Source: Ophioderma brevispina (Eukaryota > Echinodermata > Ophiuroidea > Amphilepidida > Ophiodermatidae). From it: DNA of 64,000 nt. The DNA lies in NCBI GenBank assembly GCA_023653785.1, contig JAMKCH010079196.1:36670-100669 (forward strand). The letters are read 5' to 3'. Below, in pieces: positions 49,463-59,613 of the stretch (position 1 is its first letter; each line of letters starts with the position of its first letter). The notes under the pieces were generated by a model that saw only the letters and a program-made list of their open reading frames with translations, did not search any database and was not told the DNA's origin. A program made the position numbers and the translations under genes.

Positions 49463-49767
49463 CTTGCTGAAGCTAGTACAATAATGAAACATGCTTTGGT
49501 ATACTTCATGTCAATTTTAAAGTGTATTTGTGTAAATTTAGCATGTTCAGGTGGTAAATTTAACTAAGATTTAACACTTTATTGTTTTCCTAGGAGTCAT
49601 GTCCATATGATAAAAACGTCATCTAGTCCCTCATTTAATATGAAGTAAACCCCGTCTGAGTCTAATAAACAATCAGTCCACGGGTTTTCCTAGTTCTTAT
49701 ATCTTTTTCTTTGCTCAATATTATTTTGCAGATGATATTAAGTTTCACCTTATTTATGACTGTGTTG

Positions 49768-49799
49768 GGGGGGGGGGGGGGGGTTTTTGGGGGGGGGTG
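49768..49799 (+). repeat. G tract pair
   Basis: About 19 G, then TTTTT, then 9 G. Similar shorter G runs occur at 34966-34980, 35020-35032, 32521-32531 and 30860-30867. Quadruplex-prone, and also prone to sequencing slippage. Confidence 0.85.
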
Positions 49800-51261
49800 T
49801 TTTTTATGTACCAATTAATGCTACCAGCTGGTAGCTTGGTGAAATTCATGAAAAGACTAAAGACGAGATTCTATTATGTTCTACAGTAAAGAAACCAGTA
49901 TCACTGTTTTTTTCAGTGAATTAAGATTTATGGTTAAGTGGTTCCGTGCATATTGCCATTCCGGAATTATATGATTGCTTTTTGCTCCGTATAGCGTAGG
50001 CTGTTTGTCCTCTCTCTTGCAAATTTTTGTTTCACTACAGGCCTTTACCATATTTGGATTTTTTTGTTTCAAAAGCATGACTAATTTACATGGCAAATTG
50101 ATAAAAATCCCTTTACAAACAGGAATAAATCAGGTATGGAGCTTAAGCTTTGATATCATTTAAAGTGTCCTGAATAATTTTGTCAGTTGTCGATGGATTG
50201 ACTGTTGCCTTCTACACAGTTTCGTTCTTTCTGTCAACTTCCGGTAAACTTCAATTGCTCGTTCTGACACATATACTTCATCAATTTTGATAGTAACTTA
50301 TACAAAAACATCATGACCATTACAGCATGATTGTGATATGACTTGTTTGGGGGTCAAAGGTTACGTAAAGGTCACAGGATTAAAAAGGGTAGTTTTTTAC
50401 CAACCTGTTATTTCGCCTACAGATTATTTTGGCATGGCTAGCGGCTCTCATATGAAGCAGCTTGAACCCTCTACAAAAGTTATTGGTGGAGAGGTCATAG
50501 GGGTCAGCTTGGGGCAGAAGGGTGAAAGGCCCTAGAGACTTTGGAGCCTTCATCAAAGTTAAGCTCGGTATGGCGGTCAACGGTCATTAGGGAGTCATCT
50601 GTGGCCTGGAGTCTCAAATATGATACTTCTGTTGCGCAGGAATGCAGTTAAAAATTCCCTACACGTCAATGGAGATTATTATAGTCGAATTTATATTTTG
50701 ACCGTGACAAAATTGCACCAGAAATGATTTTTGACTCTTACGCTCAATATGCCACTACAGAATAATACGTTAAAAAGTTAGAAATAACACATTAAAAGGT
50801 AAAATAAATATGATGGGGAAACACCGGTAAAAATAATGGGTCAAAAGTTTTATATACATGGAGTAAAATTTCGAATTATTTTAATAAACTTAAAAGCATG
50901 TAATTTTGTTTGTTTCAACGTAAGGATTAAATTAATGTATAGTTGCCACACTTCTTGGCATTGGTTAGGAAATATATATATTAGAAAATAGAGTCGATGT
51001 CAAATTTCACTTTGCCTCTTCATACTATAGTCAAGTTTCAAAATAACTTATTTTTGCAGGAAAATAGATATATCAACTTGTCACAAGGATCAAAAAATGT
51101 ATCCTTTGTGATCTGTACGATATTCTGATAAGGTAATCGGTCGAGATCAATTGGACAATGGAAATATTGGCAGTATCTGAAATTACTTCTTACCATGGCA
51201 TGAAGCTTTAGACATAGGTGTCAACTATGTTCTGAATAAGTTCATCAGATTGTCTATAGAT

Positions 51262-51697
51262 AAATAAAAAGTTAGTTTCATCCAACAAATCCATATTTTG
51301 AATTTTCCACATACCTGCAATGACAGTTTCGTGCTAAAACTTAGCACGTTCAAATTGCTGACCACTTCTGCTACTCCTCTGCTTCCTATTGGAGCTTGAC
51401 GTAGGTGCGCTGTTGGAATTAGGACTTGGTCATAAATATGCGGTAGAAAGTAATTTTTCCTTCATCTCTGTTGAGAGTTTTGCCCCAACTCTTTCTAATC
51501 CAGAAAATGGAGTTCTTATTTATTACCAGTCCTAATTCCAACAGCGCCACCAATGTCAAGCTCCAACAGGAAGCAGTTGACGGAGCAGGAAGTGTCAGTC
51601 AATTTGATAAAGTGCTAAGTTTTAGCACGAAACTGCCATTGCAGGTATGTGGAAACATTCAAATATTGGATTTGTTGGATAAACTAACTTTTTAATT
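51262..51697. repeat. Inverted repeat with 180-bp arms
   Basis: The arms 51262-51440 (minus) and 51505-51697 (plus) match over most of their length, including GTGCTAAGTTTTAGCACGAA, CAGGTATGTGGAAA and TCCTAATTCCAACAGCG. Each arm reads as an open coding-like segment ending TTGCAG then GTATGT, like an exon and donor. It could be a foldback element or an inverted exon duplication. Confidence 0.75.
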
Positions 51698-52457
51698 AGT
51701 GTCAACTTTTTTTATTGGGGGAATCTATGTGACAAACACTAAGTTAGTGCAACTTTTGTATAATATGGATAACTTTTCTGTTTGACTCCTGTTTAGGGGC
51801 CAAAAACAATAAGCATAATTAATCTGGTTAATAAATCCCAAAGGTTATTATGAGAGGTGACAGGGGTTACATTCAAAACCATTATGACTACCTAAAATTC
51901 AGACCAAAATGTTTGTTATGTGATAAGGGAGTAAATACATTTGAAATACGAGATTATTTGATGGAGAGTCGAGGAAATAGAACATACATACATACATTTT
52001 TAAATCGTCTATTCCTTAAGTTCTCTATATGCGCAATGAAAATACTAACAGAGACAGTGAAAAGGACATCTAACAGAGGCAGGCAAAACGGACATAAAAA
52101 TAAAATTGTATACCAAGCCATAAAAAATGGATATTATAAAGACTTGAGTGAAGGTGCTCCCCTACTTTTACGAATGTATGATTTCCATATACGTGGGCCG
52201 TAAGTAATAGGGCATTGTTGCTTGTGAAAAGAATTTATTCTTGTGGTATTAAGCAGCAATTGGTGAATGTCACTTTTCAGATATGATGGAGAAGGAGTCC
52301 AGTCATACATGTACATTGTTAATGATGTACTAACTTGAAGTTGACCCCCTGTCCCTATGATAGCGAAATCGGGAAAACCTGGTAACTGTATTTGAAAATA
52401 TTATATATGTAGTAATATATATGTTATTCGATGAACGTGAAGTCAGATTTGCCTCAC

Positions 52458-52734
52458 CAAGCCGACAGAAGATCCAGTCCCCAGTGCTTCCCTCGGCCAG
52501 TTCCAAATGCCACATATCAATTTCATAATTGACATCACTTTGATACGTCACCAATGGATCTTCACCCACTCGAACCAACCCGTATATTTCCGTTGTCAAA
52601 TGACACGAAGAAATGACGATGTTCATCCGGACTAATAAAGAATTGAAGGTGTAGATATGGCTGGAAATGGCCCTTCTCCTCGGCAATCTTTACAGGGGCG
52701 AATACGGATTTTGTATTCGCCCATCCTCCGAGAA
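52458..52734 (-). CDS. Exon (frameshifted): Methyltransf_FA-like domain, C-terminal half
   Basis: 277 nt, acceptor TTCTTCTATTCAG, donor GTGAGG, phase 1 in. The first frame reads LGGWANTKSVFAPVKIAEEK, then FFISPDEHRHFFVSF, then NGNIRVGSSG, and then hits a stop. The next frame continues with GEDPLVTY and EIDMWHLELAEGSTGDWIFC. One surplus base near 52578 explains the break, and removing it gives a phase-1 exit. The features GGW.N..S, the HFFVSF.NG.I.VG.SG core and the later G.W are those of the Methyltransf_FA (farnesoic acid O-methyltransferase-like) family. No S-adenosylmethionine-binding motif is visible, so methyltransferase activity should not be assumed from the family name. It sits between HormR-a and CTLD-b. 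Confidence 0.65.
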
Positions 52735-52995
52735 CTGAATAGAAGAAAATAAATAAATTTAGGCATACTAACTTGTAACGTGTAACCCTTCGCATTTAAA
52801 AATTTGAAGGAAAATTAAACAAAAATGCAAAATGCATTCACGAGTTTCACTTTCATATGTCTCAAGCAGGCCGCAGGGGTCAAGAAATTGCACTTTATTT
52901 TACGTTTCCCGTATGCATAGTTAATGTGGATTTTGATATTAATTAGAACTTTACACTTTTTGGTGATCTAAAAACTACCCGTATAGTTGACTTAC

Positions 52996-53109
52996 ACAGT
53001 TTGACAAAAATATCACTATTAAAGTTAGTAATATCGTCAGGAACTAGCAAATTATTAACAATCACAACTGTTGTGCGCGGAAATTTCAAATTGCAGGGGA
53101 ACTTCGTGC
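52996..53109 (-). CDS. Exon (frameshifted): Methyltransf_FA-like domain, N-terminal half
   Basis: 114 nt as read, donor GTAAGT. The upstream border (CGAGCAG) is weak. Two frames must be combined. The first gives VPLQFEISAHNSC. After a missing base the second gives VIVNNLLVPDDITNF and then SDIFVKL. One missing nucleotide restores a 3n+1 length, so the exon ends in phase 1, matching the phase-1 start of the 52.6 kb exon. The pattern F.I.A...C.VI.N....dI.V.L resembles the start of the farnesoic-acid O-methyltransferase-like domain, which in most animals is a non-catalytic extracellular beta-rich module. The exact 5' limit is uncertain. Confidence 0.5.
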
Positions 53110-53683
53110 TGCTCGTGTATTTACAACGATATTTCTTTGACCGTGATTTAGAACGTTGGTGTCCAAAGATGAGGCCCTGTGTGGCAGAGGTCAGGCATCC
53201 CTGTATCATGCGCTCACTAGCGAATGGGCTGCATATGCCTTATATGCGGAAATGAAGGATACACATTCTGGTGACGTCACTCTCTGTCAGAAACCAGATA
53301 GAATTACTGGCAGACCCAACCTTGCTTCGAAAAAATAAGGGCCGTTTAATTGAATTGACCTCCTGTGATAAGATTTTTTTTGTTTTAAAAAAACCTATTC
53401 TCATACATGTTCTGGCACTGTCCCCCTTACTGCCGATGAAAGGCCATCCGCACATATGATTGGCGGTACCTTAAGGTGAATACGTGACATCGAAGGAATT
53501 GTGAGCCAATATAGGTGGGGGTCCAATGGTCTAGGATTATTGACATCGAAATCAGTCGTGTTTTGTATTTGGCAATCTAACAAAGAAAGACGAAGAAAAA
53601 AGATAGTGCACTTACAGTCTGGGATGGGATCAACGATATGGCAACTTAACATTTCCCAAGATATTGAATTTTTTTGCATACCC

Positions 53684-54205
53684 ATTTGGTCTAATATTCC
53701 ATTTGGTCTAATATCCATTCGTCTAATATCCAATTTGGTCTAATGTCAATTCTGTTCCCAGTGGGTATTGACCCAAAATAGTGAACCAGGTGGTCATTAG
53801 ACAAATGGAATTAGACCAATGGATAATTAGACCAAAAAATTGGATATTAACGCAGAGTGGCTATTAAACAAATTTATATTAACCAAATTGATATTATACA
53901 TGGGTATTAGACCAAATGGATATTGGACAAATGGAATATTAGACAAGATGGATATAAGACCAACGGGATTTAGACCAAATGGTGTCTGTGGTTATTAGAC
54001 CAAAGGGCATATAGACGAAATGGGCATTGGACTAGATGGGCATTAACCAAATGGCTATTTAGACATTTTGGTTGTTAGAAAATTGGATTTTAGACTTAAT
54101 GGGTTTTAGACAAATTGGTATTACCATATGGGCTATAAACCATCAAGTTTAGACCAAATGGCTATTCGACCAAATGGGTTTAGACCAAATGGCAATAAAC
54201 CGAAA
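53684..54205. repeat. ATTAGACCAAATGG minisatellite with orientation switch
   Basis: About 25-30 degenerate copies of a 13-18 nt unit (ATTAGACCAAATGG). From 53684 to about 53745 the unit is in reverse orientation (CCATTTGGTCTAAT), then from about 53790 to 54205 in forward orientation. Confidence 0.85.
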
Positions 54206-55185
54206 TTAATTTCACACCCGAATTATTTGTAAATCGTTTGACAATCAATACCCACTTATTCCCTCCCCATAATCCGAGCCGGTATAAGGTTTGTTTCCTT
54301 TGATACCGTCAACAAAATGAAATGTCCGTAATCACTAATACTCCGCAAGGAGACGAATAAACTGAACGATTTGGTTGTCGACTATATCTTTTTTCCTCAC
54401 AGATCTTTATCTTTTCTTTCGAAATCTTAGTCGGACCCAAAATTTTCCTAGTTCGGATTTACTCGTTGCATTGCAGCAATGCCCTCCACATCATCGCAAC
54501 TGAGCTATAAGAATGATGAATATGTAAATTGCCAATTAATAAATTACATTCATATGGGTACCAGAAAAGGGGTTTTAACAAGGCTGAATAAAACGTGCAC
54601 CCCTCTTTGGTAGATCGAGGGTGGAATTTTCTGTATGTGAAAACGAAAAAATCATAATTGGTAAAAATGCCGATCCTAATACATCGTTTATTTTTCATGC
54701 ATGTAAAATAGATCACTGTATGGAAACTCTGTTAGGAGCGATAGAAAATCCCGAAATAGATGCGCAGATGTGAAATCTATCAAAGGCGATTTTTAAAATA
54801 CGTACAGTATATGAAACTTCCGATTTTTAGATTTTTGAGAATAGACAAGAAGGCATACTTATAAATTCATAATTAAGTGACGTAACATTTTGAAACTCTG
54901 TGGGTTTGCAGAACAAGAAAAACAAAGTAATTGCGCCGAATTTCGCTAAAACCTAAAAAAATGTGAAATACAAAAGTATGTAATGCGGACGACGAATAAA
55001 TATGTTTTTATTGAATTATTTCTCAATTTCGACGGTTATGATTGAGATGCCCCTCGGAAAATTCCTTGGGACTAAACCAAATCCCGACGATTTAAAACAA
55101 TGACCTCAAAACATCTAACGCGCAATTATTAACCGCTATAATTAGTAATTTTTTGTAGCAATGTAGAAAGTTGCTAAATTGTTAC

Positions 55186-55305
55186 CAGATTGAATAGTCG
55201 CAGGAACCACCGTGGTCGACTCAATTCCGTCATAGCAATTCAACATCTGGATATTACCCCATTCGGATGTTGGTCGACAAAAACGAGTTGCAAGAGGTGA
55301 CCCAC
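55186..55305 (-). CDS. Exon: hormone-receptor-like domain a, second half
   Basis: 120 nt, phase 1 in and phase 1 out, open frame, with a good acceptor (TTTTATTATCACAG) and donor GTAACA. It encodes GGSPLATRFCRPTSEWG, then MLNCYD, then a threonine and serine-rich tail. The spacing R.C.....W......C completes the HormR fold begun in the 57.9 kb exon. The paralogous exon at 37298-37419 starts with the same GGSP...R.C pattern at the same phase, showing that the HormR module was duplicated with its intron. In phase terms a further short exon may lie between this one and the 53 kb exon, because that one seems to start in phase 0. Confidence 0.75.
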
Positions 55306-56137
55306 CTGTGATAATAAAAACAAGTTAAATAATAATATACATGGCTGCCGTTAAGAATAAAACAATCTTGGGTAGGCTATTTTCTTGCATAGCTTTGGTG
55401 CTTTGGGCTTTGGTGCTACCGGAGAGTGCTTAGAGTTTCTTGGACAGCGCGTAAAACCAAGTCCTAGAACAGATTGGGTCTGAGAAGACACTGCTTTCTG
55501 ACATCATGACAAGAAAACTTTAGGCCTAGCCTTTTTCGGCCATGCCAAAAAGAAACGAGTGCCTTGAGAAAAAAGTCATTCAGGGGATGTGGAAGGGAAG
55601 AGAAGAAGGGGTGGGCCGCAGCAAGTTGGTTTGACGACATCAAGAAGTGCACAGGAACGAACATCGTTGGTGCTATTAGAATGGCAGCCGACCGCACTCA
55701 GTGGAGAAGTCTTTTGCAGACCACACCAGCATATGTGTATGAGATGTGACGTGAAGAAAAAAGAGCATTTCAAAAAAAATATCTGAAAATGGTGAAATTT
55801 CATAATTGACATGGTAGCTTGCATCATCTGCATGGTATGTTTTCTCCAAGTAAATGGCATTTGGACAGTAAATTTGACGCAATTTACACCGCGCACATCA
55901 ATTTTACATCGATTTGTCCACACTCAGGCGTACCCACTATAAAGCATCTTGTGCTGGGCATTTTGACGTGGTGTGAGTTTGGTGGTTCGTAACTAAGAAA
56001 CCTGATCACCATATGTTGAAAATTTGGTCATTTGGTAATTTAGCCTGCACTTTGGTGTGATATTGTTGTATTTCCTCTGTGAGAGTTTTAAATGTAAAAG
56101 AAACATGCTCAAAGTTGCCACTTTTTCCATTGACTAA

Positions 56138-57607
56138 TGCTTATGCGTGTACCCAGACGATACGCAACTCTTTGTTACCTTCCCGCCTGGCGATCGAGAT
56201 CTAGCCGTGGAGAAGCTTGAACGCTGTATTTCAGATGTTCGTGCATGGTGCAAGGAAAATGAGCTTGTCCTAAATGACTCTAAAACAGAGTTAATGTATT
56301 TCACATCTCAGTTCACACGTAGAGATGATTCGCATGTTCCATCGATCAGAATTGGTAATTCCATCATTCAACCTTCACTGAAAGTCCGAAATCTTGGTGT
56401 CATAATGGATCCATCGCTCAATATGACTCAACAGGTAGATCATCTTTGCAAAGTCGCTATGCTAGGTATAAGGAAGATCGGGCAGATTCGACACTACCTG
56501 AGTAAAGAGACAACAGCTCGTCTAGTGCACGCGTTTGTTACTAGCAGGTTAGATTGTTGTAACTCACTGGTCTTTGGCCTGACGGATCGTGAAATCTCCA
56601 AGCTCCAACGCGTTCAAAACACAGCTGCACGTCTGATCTGTCGCGTCCCTTGATCTGCGCATATTACACCAGTGCTCGAGGAGTTACACTGGCTTCCAAT
56701 TCGCCAACGATTAGCATATAAAATCTTGCTTGTCGCATACAAGGCAATCCATAAAATGGCACCTGTGTTTATTTCAGACCTGATTGACCTGTACAAACCA
56801 CCCAGAGCGCTCAGATCTGCCAATGCCTACCGCTTAAATCAGCCGATTCCTTCAACTGAGTTCTATGGAGAGCGATCTTTTTCATACGCAGCGGCTAAGC
56901 TATGGAATGATCTCCCGGTTTCTATTCGTCGTATGCCATCACTCAGCACCTTCAAGACTAAGCTCAAAACGCACTTGTTTCAAATCGCATTTTGAATACT
57001 TTTAATGCTGTTCACTATTTTTTTCTGCTATTTACCCTGCCCATTTCAATATCTAGGGGGCAAGATAGTAATGTCTTGCTGAGAGTGATGTGCTGGTAAC
57101 CTCTCCTCTCCAGGGTTATTATAGTTATGTGCTCTTAAGCTTATCATTTCGCTGTGTTTTTTATATATATGTGTGCAATGACCCAGCCAATCTTAGGAGG
57201 GAGCGAGATGCTGAGGATCTTCGCTGAGAGTGTATGTGCTAGTAACCTCTCCTCTCCTGGGTTTCCATTGTTTTTAGCCTGTGTGCCGGTCACACTTCTA
57301 GTTGTATTTTCGTCATGAATTTGCCGTTTTTAAAGTTTGTTGTAATCTATAGTTCATGTATTAGTTTAAGCTACATCACTTGCAAGGTTTTGTAATACAT
57401 TTTTGTAATCCATGTCGCTCTCTGTCATCCAGGGTTCTTTGCTCTTTGTCTTTTTACTCGTGTCCATTTCGCCTGGCTGATTTGCGAGCGAAATGGGTAA
57501 TAAGTTATGGTTTTTATTATATGCTCTTAAAAATTTTATCCTCATTGTACGGCGCCTAGAGACGCCTGTGTTGGGCGCGTTATAAATCCTTTATTATTAT
57601 TATTATT
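56138..57607 (+). mobile_element. 5'-truncated L2-clade LINE (reverse transcriptase C-terminal half, 3'UTR and tail)
   Basis: One frame runs from about 56138 to 56995 with a single TGA at 56651. It starts exactly at the reverse-transcriptase catalytic motif, here YPDD in place of the usual YADD. Then come SKTELMYF, NLGVIMDPSLN, SRLDCCNSLVFGL, LHWLPIRQRLAYKIL and a C-terminal end SYAAAKLWNDLP ... KTHLFQIAF. That C-terminal region is typical of the L2 clade. The 3'UTR holds two copies of a sequence ending in AACCTCTCCTCTCC, then CGCCTAGAGACGCC and a TTATTATTATT tail. The element lies in an intron of the receptor gene on the opposite strand. It is truncated as LINEs usually are, and is inactive. 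Confidence 0.85.
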
Positions 57608-57868
57608 TACCCACAATACACCTCAGTTTGTTGAAACTAATACAGCAAATATAACACTCCACAATATCTTCTTAATACGGTAATCGAATCATACTTCATT
57701 AACATGCAGACCTTTATAGCGCGATACGTGTACATGTACGTGGAATTTTGAGATCTTTTCGGCACAAAATAATTTGAAGTTCCATGCACGGATACATGTC
57801 TCGAGGGTAAAAATTTGTATTACTAAATTCAAAGTCAGAGGTTTAATCGCTTTAAAATTGTGACTCAC

Positions 57869-58003
57869 CATTGGGACTTTCATCGGGACAAACTTCGTCC
57901 GAAAATCCGATTTCTCCTGCCAGGACATTTTCCCATGTTAGATACGCCTGCCTGCCATTCCCTGACGAGGTCAATATGGCTGGGCACATCCCATCTCTTC
58001 GTT
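57869..58003 (-). CDS. Exon: hormone-receptor-like domain a, first half
   Basis: 135 nt, phase 1 in and phase 1 out, open frame. The upstream border is CTACAAAG and the donor is GTGAGT. It joins in phase to the CTLD-a exon. The product contains a first Cys-Pro (MCPAIL), then LTWENVLAGEIGFSDEVCP, then DESPNG. The W...G......CP pattern is that of the HormR (HRM) module found just N-terminal to GAIN in many adhesion GPCRs. The symmetric 1-1 phase is typical of shuffled extracellular modules. The acceptor has a modest pyrimidine tract, so the start could differ by a few codons. Confidence 0.75.
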
Positions 58004-58194
58004 CTTTGTAGTTGAAACGATATATTTTAGAACATATTTTAGCACTTATCTTTATCTTTCATTAGTGTTGGCGTTTCACTGGTTTAACGTTTAATTCTAT
58101 GTCATTTAAAAAAATACTCCTTGTTGACGATGGGAAATGACCATTTAACACTAACATTTAACAAAATACAGTGTTCACGGAACGCATGTGTCGT

Positions 58195-58800
58195 CTACCG
58201 TCGCGGTTTGCGAATGGGGACAAAGGTCATATGGGGTCACCAGAATGAAGGACTACCCAAGGACCATTGTATGTAAGTGTCATGAAAATTGATGGCCCCA
58301 TAATTTTCCGCAATGATACAAAATGTAACTTTGACCATTTTGGGTAAATGACCTATAATGATCCCTAGATGACCGTTGACCCCACGCATGTTTAGGTCAC
58401 ATGTATAACACTACTATGTGATCATTGAGGCCAAGTCCCATGGAAATCCATCTATGTGGATACTATCAGGCGGGTGACACTGTGTACAAATGCCCATAGA
58501 CAATTTCGATATCGATGGTGATAGCGCCACCATTTTCGATAAGCTACATAATTAATTATGCATAAACGTATTCATGACGTAACCCGGGGGATGACGTAGC
58601 GTAATAGCGCCACGCACGACTGGCGAACTATAAGCTACAGATTTCATGCAGATCAGTGTGCAGTACGCATCCATTCTCTTGATCGAGTGTCCTATCCCGA
58701 TTTATTTAGGATCCCTGATACTATATGCAATATATTCAGGATTAATATTTTAACCACAGACACACACACACAGATATACACAGACATACGACCAGAGTAA
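58195..58800 (+). repeat. Dispersed repeat with TGACC words, copy 1
   Basis: GTCGCGGTTTGCGAATGGGG, AAGTGTCATGAAAATTGAT and repeated TGACC/GACCTATAATGA words, ending in a CA-rich tail at 58757-58795. Copy 2 starts at 63693. Both lie outside the exons. Confidence 0.65.
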
Positions 58801-58911
58801 TCCATATGTGCCTCTATTCTGCAATTCTTGCAGACGACACATCAAGGGGGGGGGGCTATATTTCGTTTTTCTCGAGTCCTGTTTTAATGCAACAATATTT
58901 CAGCCATTTCT

Positions 58912-59476
58912 TTTAAAGGTGCGTGTTCCGATCGTCTTTGGGACCCCCCCTGATTTACCCGGAAGTAGTATCGATTTTGATATCAGATGAAAATAGAGAA
59001 CACAATAGACATAAATCGAAACAAACACGTACTTTAAGTGCATTAAGTGCATCTTTTGCACTCCCGTTCAGTGCATAAGGGGTGCACTTGGACTCTGTAA
59101 AGAACTTTCTCTCAGGAATTTGGAACACGTACTTTAGTATTATTACTGAAAGAAAATTTGAAAAATATTGATCTCTATGGTGTTCTCTACTTGATATGAG
59201 AACCTGGCACGTGTACATACGCCCTATCAAGTACCGTGGGAAACAAAATTGCGGTTTTGATGGTAGAAGCAATAATGCATATTGCAAAGCCCTATTCAAT
59301 ACTGTGCTAATATTTATGGTTAACCATTAAAACGGCGGGTTTTTTTTGTTTATATCTTGGGAATGAGAAAAAAATAATAAATCAAAAATCTCATCTGAGA
59401 TCAAAATCGATACCTCTTCCGGGTAAATCAGGGGGGTCCCAAAGACGATCGGAACAAGCACCTTTAAGCGGGGGAG
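58912..59476. repeat. Inverted repeat with about 80-bp arms
   Basis: The left arm 58912-58990 and right arm 59394-59476 are about 90 percent inverted matches (core TTCCGATCGTCTTTGGGACC, then CTGATTTACCCGGAAG). The loop is about 400 bp and holds no recognised gene. Likely a foldback element. Confidence 0.75.
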
Positions 59477-59613
59477 GATATACCAGCCTAACAGCAACAG
59501 CGAATTCAAAACGGCCTCAACTTCCGGGTGCTAGTCTTTTTCAAAGACTTAACAGTAGGAGGGCGCTCTTACGCATATCGAACGGTTACCCACAGACTTG
59601 ACTAAAGACTGGG

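Noticed and set aside
51850..52203. 117-codon plus-strand open frame
   Set aside because: No recognisable motif, antisense to the receptor gene and without splice or promoter context.
53684..54205. CRISPR-like array
   Set aside because: Units are degenerate, 13-18 nt and without spacers. The host is eukaryotic.
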